From assembly GCA_017483645.1 (NCBI GenBank), contig JAFUWD010000048.1, positions 1 through 41,314 of the forward strand: 41,314 nucleotides of DNA. The letters are read 5' to 3'. Source of the stretch: Muribaculaceae bacterium. Lineage in GTDB: Bacteria; Bacteroidota; Bacteroidia; Bacteroidales; Muribaculaceae. Of the stretch, positions 16,519-25,129 are shown in pieces. Position 1 is the stretch's first letter. Each line of letters starts with the position of its first letter. Under the pieces are notes generated by a model. That model ran no database searches. It was not told the DNA's origin and worked only from the letters and a program-made list of their open reading frames with translations. A program made the position numbers and the translations under genes.

Positions 16519-17718
16519 ATGGAACAAATTGCTGAAAATAAGAAATACGACCTGGACCGCGTGGTGCGAATGGTGCTAACGGTGGGGGGCGTTGTGGCCG
16601 CCGTGCTGGTGGTGGATTACTTGACCCCAGTGTTGTTCCCGTTCTTGATGGGATTCATTTTGGCCTATGTGCTTGAGCCGGCAGTGGATTTTGTGCAGCG
16701 GTTGACGCACATTAAGAACCGAATGGTGCTGGTGGTGCTCACGCTGATACTGGTGTTCGGTGCGTTGGTGCTGGTTGGCTGGCTGGTGATTCCTTATGTA
16801 ATCGAGGAAATCGCCGGCATGACCAAGATGCTCACGGCCTACGCCAAAGCGTCGTTCCACATCCCCTACATTCCCGCAGTGGTGCATGATTATGTGCGCC
16901 AGTACCTCGACGTGGAGCAAATTGCCAACATGCTGAGCAAGGAGCAGTGGATGAAGGTGGTGAACCAGGTGGCCACAGGCACATGGTCGTTTGTGGGCGG
17001 CACGATGAGTGTGATTTTAAATGTGGTGTCCTGGCTGGTCGTGTTGCTGTATATGTTCTTTGTGCTGCTCGATTACGACAAACTCTCGCGCACCTTCAAG
17101 AGCGCCATTCCCAAGCGCTATCGGAAGATGGCGTTCAAGGTGCTTGACGATGTGGAGGAGACGATGAGCCGCTATTTCCGTGGACAGGCGCTGGTGTCGC
17201 TCTTTGTGGGTATCATCTTCGCTATTGAGTTCTACATCATCGGGTTGCCTATGGCCATTGTGTTCGGCCTGTTTATCGGTGTGCTCAACATGGTTCCCTA
17301 TCTGCAACTGCTGTCGCTGCCTGTCGCCGCATTCCTGTGTGTGGTGGCGTCGGTGGCCACGGGTGGCAGTTTTTGGGTGCTGTTTGGGTGGACTTTTGCG
17401 GCCTACTGTATTTGCCAGGTAATACAAGACTTGGTGCTGATTCCCGCCATCATGAAAGAGCAGATGGGGCTGAACCCCGCCATTATCTTCCTGGCACTCT
17501 CGTTGTGGGGATATGTGCTGGGCTTCATCGGCTTGATTATCGCTCTGCCGCTCACCACACTCATCATCTCTTATTATTGTGAGTTTGTGCTCAATGAGCC
17601 TAACCCGCTGTACAAACACAGCAACTATCGCAACAAACTGAGGAAGAAACATCGCAGGCTGGAGCGCAAGGTCCGCCTTCAAAAACCGGTGGCTGATACA
17701 TATCAAAGCAATGAGTGA
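16519..17718 (+). CDS. AI-2E family membrane transporter
   Basis: Protein of 399 residues with about eight hydrophobic segments and the family pattern: an early pair around VLVVDYLTPVLFPFLMGFIL, a long amphipathic central domain (residues ~100-190) and a C-terminal bundle ending in PLTTLIISYY. The family (PF01594, formerly UPF0118) includes autoinducer-2 exporters and Na+/H+ antiporters, so the substrate cannot be assigned. ATG 16519 is preferred over an upstream TTG at 16414 because the latter lies inside the promoter repeats. The C-terminus is strongly basic (KLRKKHRRLERKVRLQ). It overlaps miaA by eight bases. Confidence 0.88.
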   Translation: MEQIAENKKYDLDRVVRMVLTVGGVVAAVLVVDYLTPVLFPFLMGFILAYVLEPAVDFVQRLTHIKNRMVLVVLTLILVFGALVLVGWLVIPYVIEEIAGMTKMLTAYAKASFHIPYIPAVVHDYVRQYLDVEQIANMLSKEQWMKVVNQVATGTWSFVGGTMSVILNVVSWLVVLLYMFFVLLDYDKLSRTFKSAIPKRYRKMAFKVLDDVEETMSRYFRGQALVSLFVGIIFAIEFYIIGLPMAIVFGLFIGVLNMVPYLQLLSLPVAAFLCVVASVATGGSFWVLFGWTFAAYCICQVIQDLVLIPAIMKEQMGLNPAIIFLALSLWGYVLGFIGLIIALPLTTLIISYYCEFVLNEPNPLYKHSNYRNKLRKKHRRLERKVRLQKPVADTYQSNE

Positions 17719-18610
17719 CCGCACGCTCATCGTCATCACCGGCCCCACCGGGGTGGGGAAGACGGCTGCGGCCATCGAGGTGGCGCGGCTTGTGGGCAGC
17801 GACATTATCAATGCCGACTCGCGCCAGGTGTACCGCCAACTGCCCATCGGCACGGCGGCACCCACGGCCCAGGAGCAGGCGATGGCGCATCATCATTTTG
17901 TGGGTACCAAGGACATTACCGAGCCTTACAGCGCCGCGCACTTCGAGAGCGATGTGATGGCATTGCTGCCCCGCTTGTGGCTGCAATCCGACCGTGTGGT
18001 GATGTGCGGCGGGTCGATGCTCTATGTGGATGCCGTGTGCCGTGGCATTGACGTGATGCCCGATGTTGACCCGCTGGTGCGCCGGGCAGTGAAAGAGCAG
18101 TATCGTGCCCAAGGGCTTGAGGCGCTGCAAGAAGAACTGCGGGTGAAGGACCCTGACTACTACGGCGTGGCAGACCTGAAAAATCCGGCCCGGGTGCTTC
18201 ATGCCGTGGAGCTGTGCAGGCAGACGGGCCGTCCTTATTCCTCGCTGCGAACAGGACAGGCCAAGATACGGCCATTCGATGTGGTGAAGGTGTGCCTGAA
18301 CGTGGAGCGCGACGAACTCTATGACCGCATCAACCGACGCGTGAACCACATGGTGGCCGCCGGCCTTGAAGACGAGGCGCGCGCCGTCTATCCGTTGCGG
18401 CACCTGAATGCGCTCAATACCGTGGGCTACAAAGAGTTGTTTGCCTGTTTTGACGGTGTGATGGAGCGCTCGGTGGCCATTGAGCGAATCAAGAAAAACA
18501 CCCGTGTCTATGCAAAAAAACAGCTCACATGGCATAAAAAGGACGACACCATTCACTGGTGCCGTCCCGATGAGATTGTGACTGTGCTGCAATCGCTGGG
18601 CGTGCTATAA
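17711..18610 (+). CDS. miaA: tRNA dimethylallyltransferase
   Basis: Protein of 299 residues that transfers a dimethylallyl group to A37 of tRNAs reading UNN codons. The P-loop GPTGVGKT is at 11-18, DSRQVYRQLPIGTA follows near 36-49, and the family motif GSMLYVDAVCRG is present. Length is close to the family norm. It is translated with overlap from the AI-2E-type gene, and its stop codon overlaps the 3' end of the phosphodiester glycosidase gene on the other strand by six bases. Confidence 0.94.
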   Translation: MSDRTLIVITGPTGVGKTAAAIEVARLVGSDIINADSRQVYRQLPIGTAAPTAQEQAMAHHHFVGTKDITEPYSAAHFESDVMALLPRLWLQSDRVVMCGGSMLYVDAVCRGIDVMPDVDPLVRRAVKEQYRAQGLEALQEELRVKDPDYYGVADLKNPARVLHAVELCRQTGRPYSSLRTGQAKIRPFDVVKVCLNVERDELYDRINRRVNHMVAAGLEDEARAVYPLRHLNALNTVGYKELFACFDGVMERSVAIERIKKNTRVYAKKQLTWHKKDDTIHWCRPDEIVTVLQSLGVL

Positions 18611-20956
18611 CGCCATGAGCAGCCCGATGAGCGCGGTGACATCGGCCACCGAGGTTTCCCCGTCGCTGTTGACATCGCTGCGGGCGTTGGCGTCTTGACG
18701 AATCACCAGGTCGACGAGCGCGGTTACGTCGGCAATAGAAATCTCTCCATCACCATTCACATCACCCACAAGCTGAGGCTGCTCCTCGGCCGGCATGTGC
18801 TTGTAGACCAGCTCCAATCCCGGCACGTCGAAGGTGTACTCCTGATTCTTGTTGGGCTTCTCGGTTGAGAACATCACTGTGAGGAGTTTGAGTGGGTAGT
18901 TGGCCAGGCGTGTGGTATCGACCCACTCATCCATAGGGAAATCCACCACATACTGCTGCTTGCCCTCTTCCATAGTCACCGGTTTGGTGGTGTTGACTAT
19001 CTTGTTGTCGGTCAGGGTTGTGGTCACAGTGATGCTTTCCACGGGCAGTTCACCCGGGACGAAACGCAGGCGCAGCGTGTCGGGCAATCCCCACATCACC
19101 ACGTCCTTGTCGAGGCTGATGTAGGGCGCGCGGCTCGTGGAGCCGGTGAACGTGATGCGAAATCCGTTATCAAGGCTGGTGAGCGTGCGATTTTTTCCAC
19201 CGCTTTGCGTGAGCGACCAAGTGTCGGGGTCCATGGGCCCGTTCTCCACGGTGGTGATGCGTGCCGTGGGGTTCTGCACCAGCACCAGCACCGAATCCTT
19301 GAACGCTCCGTTCTCGGCCACCACATAGGCGCGTCCGTCGGCCACGGCGGTGACGATGCCATTGGCATCGACGGTGCACACGGCTTCATCGGTCGAGCGC
19401 CAGGTGAAGTTGGAGTTGTTCACCATGTCGGTGGCATAGCCACTGACGGCCTGCACGGCCACGTCGTAGGGGTGAAAACGGTCGATGGTGACGCTGTCGT
19501 CGCGCATCAGCATGGTGGCTGTGAGAATGGAAACGGGTTGCTTGGCCACCAGCCGGTCCTCATAGTAAGCGTAGAGGAAGCCGTTGGCGTTGACGGTGGC
19601 GCTGTGGAACTCTCCGTCGGCAGTGAATTCTCCCACTTGCGGGTCACAGTCAAAAGTGCAGCCCTCCAGTTCACGCGTCTTGAGCAGTCCGTATTCGTTA
19701 TAGCCCCAGATGCTGAAACGGGTGCGTGCAGCCACCGAGATGTTGTAGCACCGTGGCTCAAAGGCAATCTGGTTGATGGCATCGCTTTGCGGTGCGTTGG
19801 AGATGAGCAGGCAGCCATTGCCCACAGCGCGCATGGAGCCGTCGCTGGGCTTGTTGAGCACCTCGTCGTTGACAATCATGCACGACGAGCCGCCGCCGTC
19901 CAGATTCACCGCGTTGGTGGCTCCGATGCCCTGGAACACTCCCATGGCCTCGATGAGCGTCACACCCACCGAGGTGGTGCTGCGTCCGTCGATGACAACA
20001 AAATAGAGGCGGGTGCTGTCGGCGTTAAAGCCGATGCACGTGCGCGGATGGCGCTCGGGCCAATCCTCGCGGAACTCATCATTGAGCATGATGATGTGGT
20101 TGCTGCCGCCAATCTGCTGCGTGATGGTGATGTCGCGGTTGGGTTCCGATGCGAGCCATGTTTTGAAGTCGATGGTCACCTCATCGCCCACAGCCAACCC
20201 TTCGGCCTGGCTCTCCTGGCCGTCGTGCAGCCAGAGGTAGGCCTTGTCATCGGGGATGACCACGGTGCCGTTGGCATCGATGATTTCCTCAATCACGCCG
20301 TGCTCGGTGCCGTTAGGCTTCCAGGCAAACGGCTGGTCGCCGGTGGGTGCAATGAGCACCAGCTTGCCTTCGGTGGCAGGGTATGTCGAGGGTCCGAAGT
20401 TGCGTGTGTAGAGCACCGTGCTGTAGCGCGGGTCGTTCACGCGGTTGATGGTGATGGACTTGCCGGCCACCTTCACCGTGCCGCTGAATTTCACGCGGTC
20501 GATGAACGGATGGCGCTCGTTGTCGAGCACGAAACTGGCACGGTTGTTAGGACTGATGTAAACCCGCTCATTGGTGATTTGTCCGCTGGTGGGGATGCCC
20601 ACCTGTGAGGTGGGCGATGTGGCGAAGAAGTCGCCGTTGGTGGCGCCCACCACCTCGTGCCCGGCCCAGTTGTTGCGTGCAATCATGTTGGCAGGCGTTT
20701 CACAACCGATTGACTTGTCCTGTCCCATGCACATTTCCAAGTCAATGTAGGGGCAAGTGAGGTCCATTTCCATCACGCTCACTTTGAGCGGCATGTCGGG
20801 CAGGTCGTACTTGGCGCAATACACGCCAGGTCCTGCTTGATGCGGAAAGATGATGGTGTCCACATCATAGTAGTGTCCGCCCAAATTCCATTGGTTCTTG
20901 GCCGTCGCCGAAATGACGGCCAAGAACGCTATGAATAATACTAATCGGGTTTTCAT
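18605..20956 (-). CDS. Phosphodiester glycosidase (NAGPA/DUF2233) with dockerin-like tail
   Basis: Secreted protein of 783 residues with signal peptide MKTRLVLFIAFLAVISATA. The NAGPA domain is marked by GATNGDFF (about 104-111), RHPRTCIGF (302-310) and NLDGGGSS (351-358). This family includes the human enzyme that removes GlcNAc from GlcNAc-phosphodiester-mannose, and bacterial members are presumed to cleave sugar-1-phosphodiesters. An Ig-like BIG2-type domain follows (about 490-570, with VDANGIVTAVADG), then a beta-rich region and the two-loop dockerin-like tail (bases 18605-18766; DVNGDGEISIAD and DVNSDGETSVAD). It is second in a two-gene operon, 24 bases after the propeller gene. Confidence 0.88.
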   Translation of the reverse strand: MKTRLVLFIAFLAVISATAKNQWNLGGHYYDVDTIIFPHQAGPGVYCAKYDLPDMPLKVSVMEMDLTCPYIDLEMCMGQDKSIGCETPANMIARNNWAGHEVVGATNGDFFATSPTSQVGIPTSGQITNERVYISPNNRASFVLDNERHPFIDRVKFSGTVKVAGKSITINRVNDPRYSTVLYTRNFGPSTYPATEGKLVLIAPTGDQPFAWKPNGTEHGVIEEIIDANGTVVIPDDKAYLWLHDGQESQAEGLAVGDEVTIDFKTWLASEPNRDITITQQIGGSNHIIMLNDEFREDWPERHPRTCIGFNADSTRLYFVVIDGRSTTSVGVTLIEAMGVFQGIGATNAVNLDGGGSSCMIVNDEVLNKPSDGSMRAVGNGCLLISNAPQSDAINQIAFEPRCYNISVAARTRFSIWGYNEYGLLKTRELEGCTFDCDPQVGEFTADGEFHSATVNANGFLYAYYEDRLVAKQPVSILTATMLMRDDSVTIDRFHPYDVAVQAVSGYATDMVNNSNFTWRSTDEAVCTVDANGIVTAVADGRAYVVAENGAFKDSVLVLVQNPTARITTVENGPMDPDTWSLTQSGGKNRTLTSLDNGFRITFTGSTSRAPYISLDKDVVMWGLPDTLRLRFVPGELPVESITVTTTLTDNKIVNTTKPVTMEEGKQQYVVDFPMDEWVDTTRLANYPLKLLTVMFSTEKPNKNQEYTFDVPGLELVYKHMPAEEQPQLVGDVNGDGEISIADVTALVDLVIRQDANARSDVNSDGETSVADVTALIGLLMAL

Positions 20957-20980
20957 TTTCAGGTTTTCGTAAAGAGAAGG

Positions 20981-22402
20981 TTATTGCTGCATCAGCAAGT
21001 TGACCAAGGCTGTGATGTCGGCCACTGAGGTCTCTCCGTCTGTATTCACGTCACTTCGTTCGTTCTCGGTTTCCGAAGCCACGAGGCTTGCCAGCATGGT
21101 GAGGTCGGCAATCGAAACCTCTCCGTCGCCGTTCACATCGCCCACGATGGCGGGGCCAGGACCCGGCTCGCTCGACTTGACGTTGCGTCCAATCTTATAC
21201 ACGCCAAATCCATTGTAGGCCTTGAAGGTGAGCAGCGTAACCTCCTCATAGCCCTCATCGTCGATGCCGTATTCCACGCCAAAGCAGTGCACGCGCAGTC
21301 CGGTGTCGTTCACTTTACCGACGCTGTCGGCGGGCAGTTGCCAGCATTTTTTCATTGAGGCGAACACGGGATCTTCGTCCTCGGGCACGTCGAACTTGCA
21401 GACGTTGGCCTGGCAGCCGTGTCCGTTGCCGTTCATGTCGGCAATGACGTAGGTGAAGTAGCGCTCGCCGTCAAGGATGAACTCGGTGCAGCCGTTGGGC
21501 TGGTTCTGCGGCCAGAGGTCGCGGTCCACTTCCTCGAAGGTGTCGAGGATGTTGCCCTTGGAACTGTAGAGCACGGGCGCGGTGTCGAAGCAGTCGATGT
21601 AGAAGTTGTTGCCGGCATAGTATTCATCGATGTCCTCGGGATCATCGCCCAGCACCATCTTGATGATGGGCGCCAGGCTGAATCCGGCCTTTGTCTCAGG
21701 ATAGAACTCGGTCACCTCGATGCTGGGCTGGCCGCGGAAGCCGCCATTGAAGTCATCCTCATAGTCGGCCCACCAGCGGTAGAGGGTGGTGTGGCCGGGG
21801 TCGGCGGTGGCATAAGCCACAGTCATCACCGTGCAGGTGGCGTCGTAGCGGGTGATGTCGCCCATCACGTCCAGATAGTCGGTGCGGTGGATGGCGTCGC
21901 CCTTGTCGAGCTCGGCCAGAAGGGTGAGCTCACCAGATTCTTTGTCCACCTGATAGAAGGGAATGATGGGCTGCAGGTCGCTGGTCATGGGTGCCAGCCA
22001 GATGTGGCCAAAGTTGTCGCTGCCAATGCTGGTGGCTCCCAGGAAGCGGTCGTAGGGACGGCCGTTGAGGGTGAGGTCGAGCGGTTCCATTTCTTCGCCC
22101 GTCTTGGCATCGAAGCGGTAAATCACGGCTCCCATCGCAGTGTCGCCCGGTGCGACTACAACCAGCTTGGCCTCGCTGTGGGCCACATACACGATGCCAT
22201 CGCAAAGGGTGGCGGTGCGTGCCTTGGTGTTGGCTACGGGGTGATTCACATAAGCCTTGCCGGCATGAACGCGGTCAAACATCCATTGGTTGGCAATTTT
22301 CACGCCGTCGACTTCTTGATAAGTTTGGCCGTCGGTGACAACAGCCCATGCGCAGGCACAACTCAAGGCCATAAGCGCCAGTGTGAGTAGAGTTTTTTTC
22401 AT
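20981..22402 (-). CDS. Secreted beta-propeller-like protein with dockerin-like tail, paralog A
   Basis: Protein of 473 residues with signal peptide MKKTLLTLALMALSCACAWA. The body has repeated blade-like segments, for example VIYRFDAKTGEEM, IWLAPMTSD and FYQVDKESGELTLL, and is homologous throughout to the 23578-24987 protein (shared NGRPYxxFLG, YEDDFxGGFRGQPS, DDPEDxDEYYAGN). I know of no enzymatic role; a binding or structural propeller is likely. The C-terminal 53 residues (bases 20981-21142) are the shared dockerin-like tail (DVNGDGEVSIAD, DVNTDGETSVAD). Its promoter is divergent from the esterase gene, and it is co-transcribed with the phosphodiester glycosidase. Confidence 0.82.
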   Translation of the reverse strand: MKKTLLTLALMALSCACAWAVVTDGQTYQEVDGVKIANQWMFDRVHAGKAYVNHPVANTKARTATLCDGIVYVAHSEAKLVVVAPGDTAMGAVIYRFDAKTGEEMEPLDLTLNGRPYDRFLGATSIGSDNFGHIWLAPMTSDLQPIIPFYQVDKESGELTLLAELDKGDAIHRTDYLDVMGDITRYDATCTVMTVAYATADPGHTTLYRWWADYEDDFNGGFRGQPSIEVTEFYPETKAGFSLAPIIKMVLGDDPEDIDEYYAGNNFYIDCFDTAPVLYSSKGNILDTFEEVDRDLWPQNQPNGCTEFILDGERYFTYVIADMNGNGHGCQANVCKFDVPEDEDPVFASMKKCWQLPADSVGKVNDTGLRVHCFGVEYGIDDEGYEEVTLLTFKAYNGFGVYKIGRNVKSSEPGPGPAIVGDVNGDGEVSIADLTMLASLVASETENERSDVNTDGETSVADITALVNLLMQQ

Positions 22403-22441
22403 TTGTAGGTTTTTTAGGTGAATGTTAATGTGTATTTGCCG

Positions 22442-22472
22442 TAAAGTTACAAATAAAAAGCGGGTTTACCAA
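22442..22472 (-). promoter_or_regulatory. Promoter of the propeller A/NAGPA operon
   Basis: On the minus strand, TTG (22472-22470), a 20-base spacer and TAACTTTA (22449-22442), one base short of TAnnTTTG. The leader to ATG 22402 is about 33 bases. Confidence 0.5.
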
Positions 22473-22491
22473 CCCGATTGCGAAAAAACTC

Positions 22492-22523
22492 TTTGCAAAG
22501 CTGCCGGATAATGGGTAAATTTG
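22492..22523 (+). promoter_or_regulatory. Esterase promoter
   Basis: TTTG (22492-22495), a 20-base spacer and TAAATTTG (22516-22523), a full consensus match. ATG 22552 follows after about 22 leader bases. Confidence 0.7.
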
Positions 22524-22551
22524 TGGCAAGAACCAAAAATTGTTGATTTGT

Positions 22552-23490
22552 ATGAAACCTAAAAAACGTAAAACCGTTTGGGCTGTGATGCTGATTCTTG
22601 TGGCCGCTGTGGCTGCGGTGTGGTGGTGGATGACACCCTCGCGGCACATCCCGTGTGCGTCGTGCGGCACGCTTGAACGACATGAGTCCTTTGCTTCACA
22701 CTATGTGAGCAAGCGAACCGTAACCGTTTGGCTGCCGGAGGGCTATCGTGTGGGCGACTCGTGCGCGGTGATTTATATGCACGACGGCCAAATGCTCTTT
22801 GATGCTGCCACCACGTGGAATCATCAGGAATGGGAAGTGGATGAAACGTTGTGCCGCATGATGGGTGCCGGGCAGGTGCGTCCCTGCATCGTGGTGGGAA
22901 TCGACAACAGCGAAGTGCGTCTGCATGAGTATTTTCCGTCGGGTGCCGCCGCTTTCCTGCCGCCGTCGTTGCGAAACGACCCCAAAGCGGCCGACCCGCG
23001 TGGCGACAATTATTTGAAATTTGTTGTGGAAGAGGTGAAACCCTTTGTCGACGAGCATTATCGGCCGCTCACCGACCGGGCCAACACGTTTATGATAGGC
23101 TCAAGTATGGGCGGTCTCATCTCGCTGTATGCGCTGTGCCAATATCCCGATGTGTTTGGTGGCGTGGCTTGCTTGTCGTCGCATCTGTCGTTCTCCCATC
23201 TTGACCGCAAGGCCAGCCAGGAGCAGTGGTTGCATGCCTTTGTTGAATACCTGAATCACCGTTTGCCGGCAGCCAACAGCGCCCTGGTCTACATGGATCA
23301 CGGCACCGCGACGCTTGATGCCGAATACGGCCCCTGTCAGGAGACGGTGGACAGCGTGTTCATGGCGAAAGGGTGGGACGAGAGCCACTACAAGAGCCTC
23401 GTTTTTAAGCAGCAAGAGCACTCCGAGACTGCATGGGCAAGTCGACTGAGCCATCCCTTGCAATTCCTGATTGGGAAACAGGCCGATTAA
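22552..23490 (+). CDS. Membrane-anchored alpha/beta-hydrolase esterase (esterase D-like)
   Basis: Protein of 312 residues. An N-terminal membrane anchor (about residues 9-26) exposes the catalytic domain outside the cytoplasm. Signatures of the PF00756 putative-esterase family are YMHDGQMLFD (75-84), the nucleophile elbow GSSMGG with Ser185, MDHGT near 248-252 as likely acid, and KQQEHSETAW with His290. Relatives remove acyl groups from polysaccharides or siderophores, so deacylation of the locus's glycan is plausible. ATG 22552 is preferred to an in-frame TTG at 22540. It is monocistronic, transcribed opposite to its neighbours, and has no dockerin-like tail. Confidence 0.85.
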   Translation: MKPKKRKTVWAVMLILVAAVAAVWWWMTPSRHIPCASCGTLERHESFASHYVSKRTVTVWLPEGYRVGDSCAVIYMHDGQMLFDAATTWNHQEWEVDETLCRMMGAGQVRPCIVVGIDNSEVRLHEYFPSGAAAFLPPSLRNDPKAADPRGDNYLKFVVEEVKPFVDEHYRPLTDRANTFMIGSSMGGLISLYALCQYPDVFGGVACLSSHLSFSHLDRKASQEQWLHAFVEYLNHRLPAANSALVYMDHGTATLDAEYGPCQETVDSVFMAKGWDESHYKSLVFKQQEHSETAWASRLSHPLQFLIGKQAD

Positions 23491-23503
23491 CTTTTTGAAC
23501 ATT

Positions 23504-23550
23504 AAAAAAACTTGGCGGCCCGCCCCGTGAATTTCGGGGGCGGGCCGCCA
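23504..23550 (-). terminator. Strong intrinsic terminator between esterase and propeller B
   Basis: A 14-bp perfect GC-rich stem (23513-23526 with 23537-23550; TGGCGGCCCGCCCC) and 10-base loop. On the minus strand it is followed by AAG and seven Ts (23510-23504), so it chiefly serves the 23578-24987 gene, and may also stop the esterase transcript. Confidence 0.88.
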
Positions 23551-23577
23551 GTGTGTTATCGGTCAAATGCCGGACAA

Positions 23578-24987
23578 TTATTGCATCAGCATGTTGACGA
23601 GCGTGGTGACATCGGCAATACCGGTTTCACCGTCGCCGTTCACGTCGCTGCGCTCGTTGCTCGATTGGTCCACGACAAGCGCCACCAGCATGGTGACGTC
23701 GGCAATGCTGATCTCACCGTCGCCGTTCACGTCGCCGTTCTCAAAGGGCGTGACTTCGTTGGGCTTAACATTGTAGCCAATTTTGTAGACGCCGATACCG
23801 TTGTAGCTTTTGTAGGTGAGCATGGTGAGCTCTTCGTTGCCCTCCTCGTCGGTTCCGGGAACGATGCAGATGCTCTGCACACGGTTGCCACCGTCGGAAG
23901 TGGTTCCCATACCGTCGGCCGGCACTTGCCACAAGAACTGGATGTCCTCGCCAAGCTCGCCCTCGTCGCCGAACTTCACCAGATTGACTTGGCAGGAGCG
24001 GTCTTTGCCGGTTTTCTCATCCAAGCCTGAGTACTGGGCATAGACATAGGCAAAGTAGAGCTCGTCGTCGTAGATGAACTCGGCACAGCCGTTAGCACCC
24101 ACCTCAGCGGGCAGCAGGTCGGTCTCCACGTTCTCAAACGATGCGATGAGGTTGCCCTTGTTGTTGTATTTGAGGGGCGATGAGTTGAAACCGTCCACAT
24201 AGAACGTGTTGCCGGCATAGTATTCATCGTAATCCTCGGGGTCGTCGCCGTAGACCATCTTCACGGTGGGGCCATAGGACCAAGCCGAAATAGATTCGGG
24301 ATAGATGTCGGTGATGGCAAGCGAAGGCTGGCCGCGGAAGCCGCCCACAAAGTCGTCTTCGTAATCGGCAAACCAGCGATAGACGGTTGAGCCCTCGGTT
24401 GAGCCGGCCGCCATGATGGTACAAGTGGCCTCCTCGCGCAGCAGGTCGCCCATCAGGTCATAGAAGTCGGTGCGCTTGATGTCGTCGCCTTTTTCCAGTT
24501 CCTGAATCAGGGTGAGCTCACCCGTCTCGGGGTCAAGTTGGTACAGCTTGACGGTAGTGGCCGTCTCGCTGGTGTAGGGCATCACCCACATGTGCCCGAA
24601 GTCGTCGACGCCAATTTGGTTCACACCCAGGAACACGCCGTAGGGACGGCCGTCGAGCGTCACGTCCAGGTCGGGCAGTTGCTCGCCGGTTTTAGCATCG
24701 AAGCGGTAGATGACGGCAGCCACCACCGTGTCGCCCGGAGCGGGAACAACGGTGCGTGCCTCGCTGTGAGCCACGTAGACGATGTCGTTGAACAGCGTGG
24801 CTGTGCGCGCGCGGGTGTTGCAAACATCCATTTTGGTGAAAACATCGGGCGTGTGGACACGGTCCAGAACCCACTGGTTGGCGATTTTCAGTTCACCCAC
24901 AGGCTCATAGGTCTGTTTGTCGGTAGCTGCAAGAGCCGATGTGGCCGACATGACAGCCATGGTTGCAAAAAGTAAAAATTTCTTCAT
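23578..24987 (-). CDS. Secreted beta-propeller-like protein with dockerin-like tail, paralog B
   Basis: Protein of 469 residues with signal peptide MKKFLLFATMAVMSATSALA. It aligns over its whole length with paralog A (20981-22402): same start of the mature part (KQTYEPVGELKIANQWVLDR), then VIYRFDAKTGEQLPDL, IGVDDFGHMWVMPY and FGDEGELGEDIQF. The C-terminal 52 residues (bases 23578-23736) are the dockerin-like tail (DVNGDGEISIAD, DVNGDGETGIAD). It is separated from paralog A by the oppositely oriented esterase. Function unknown; probably a glycan- or protein-binding propeller. Confidence 0.82.
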   Translation of the reverse strand: MKKFLLFATMAVMSATSALAATDKQTYEPVGELKIANQWVLDRVHTPDVFTKMDVCNTRARTATLFNDIVYVAHSEARTVVPAPGDTVVAAVIYRFDAKTGEQLPDLDVTLDGRPYGVFLGVNQIGVDDFGHMWVMPYTSETATTVKLYQLDPETGELTLIQELEKGDDIKRTDFYDLMGDLLREEATCTIMAAGSTEGSTVYRWFADYEDDFVGGFRGQPSLAITDIYPESISAWSYGPTVKMVYGDDPEDYDEYYAGNTFYVDGFNSSPLKYNNKGNLIASFENVETDLLPAEVGANGCAEFIYDDELYFAYVYAQYSGLDEKTGKDRSCQVNLVKFGDEGELGEDIQFLWQVPADGMGTTSDGGNRVQSICIVPGTDEEGNEELTMLTYKSYNGIGVYKIGYNVKPNEVTPFENGDVNGDGEISIADVTMLVALVVDQSSNERSDVNGDGETGIADVTTLVNMLMQ

Positions 24988-25046
24988 TTTGTAACAGTTT
25001 TTATTGGTTTATGTAGTGATAATTCAATGAGCGGTCTATCTCCAAG

Positions 25047-25077
25047 CAAAGTAAGCAATAATTTTGCACGTGGCAAA
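25047..25077 (-). promoter_or_regulatory. Possible promoter of propeller B inside a palindrome
   Basis: On the minus strand TTTG (25077-25074), 19 bases, then TTACTTTG (25054-25047), one mismatch from TAnnTTTG. Both boxes fall in or beside the perfect hairpin at 25051-25089, so promoter and hairpin could be mutually exclusive. Tentative. Confidence 0.3.
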
Positions 25078-25089
25078 ATTATTGCTTAC
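25051..25089. terminator. Perfect 17-bp palindrome, likely terminator of GHL10 gene 1
   Basis: GTAAGCAATAATTTTGC (25051-25067) pairs perfectly with 25073-25089 around the loop ACGTG. It lies 40 bases beyond the GHL10 stop at 25130. The better T-tract (six Ts, 25090-25095) is on the plus strand; on the minus strand the stem is followed only by TTTGC. Confidence 0.6.
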
Positions 25090-25129
25090 TTTTTTATTGC
25101 AAAAATTTGTAAACAACACCAAACGCTTA

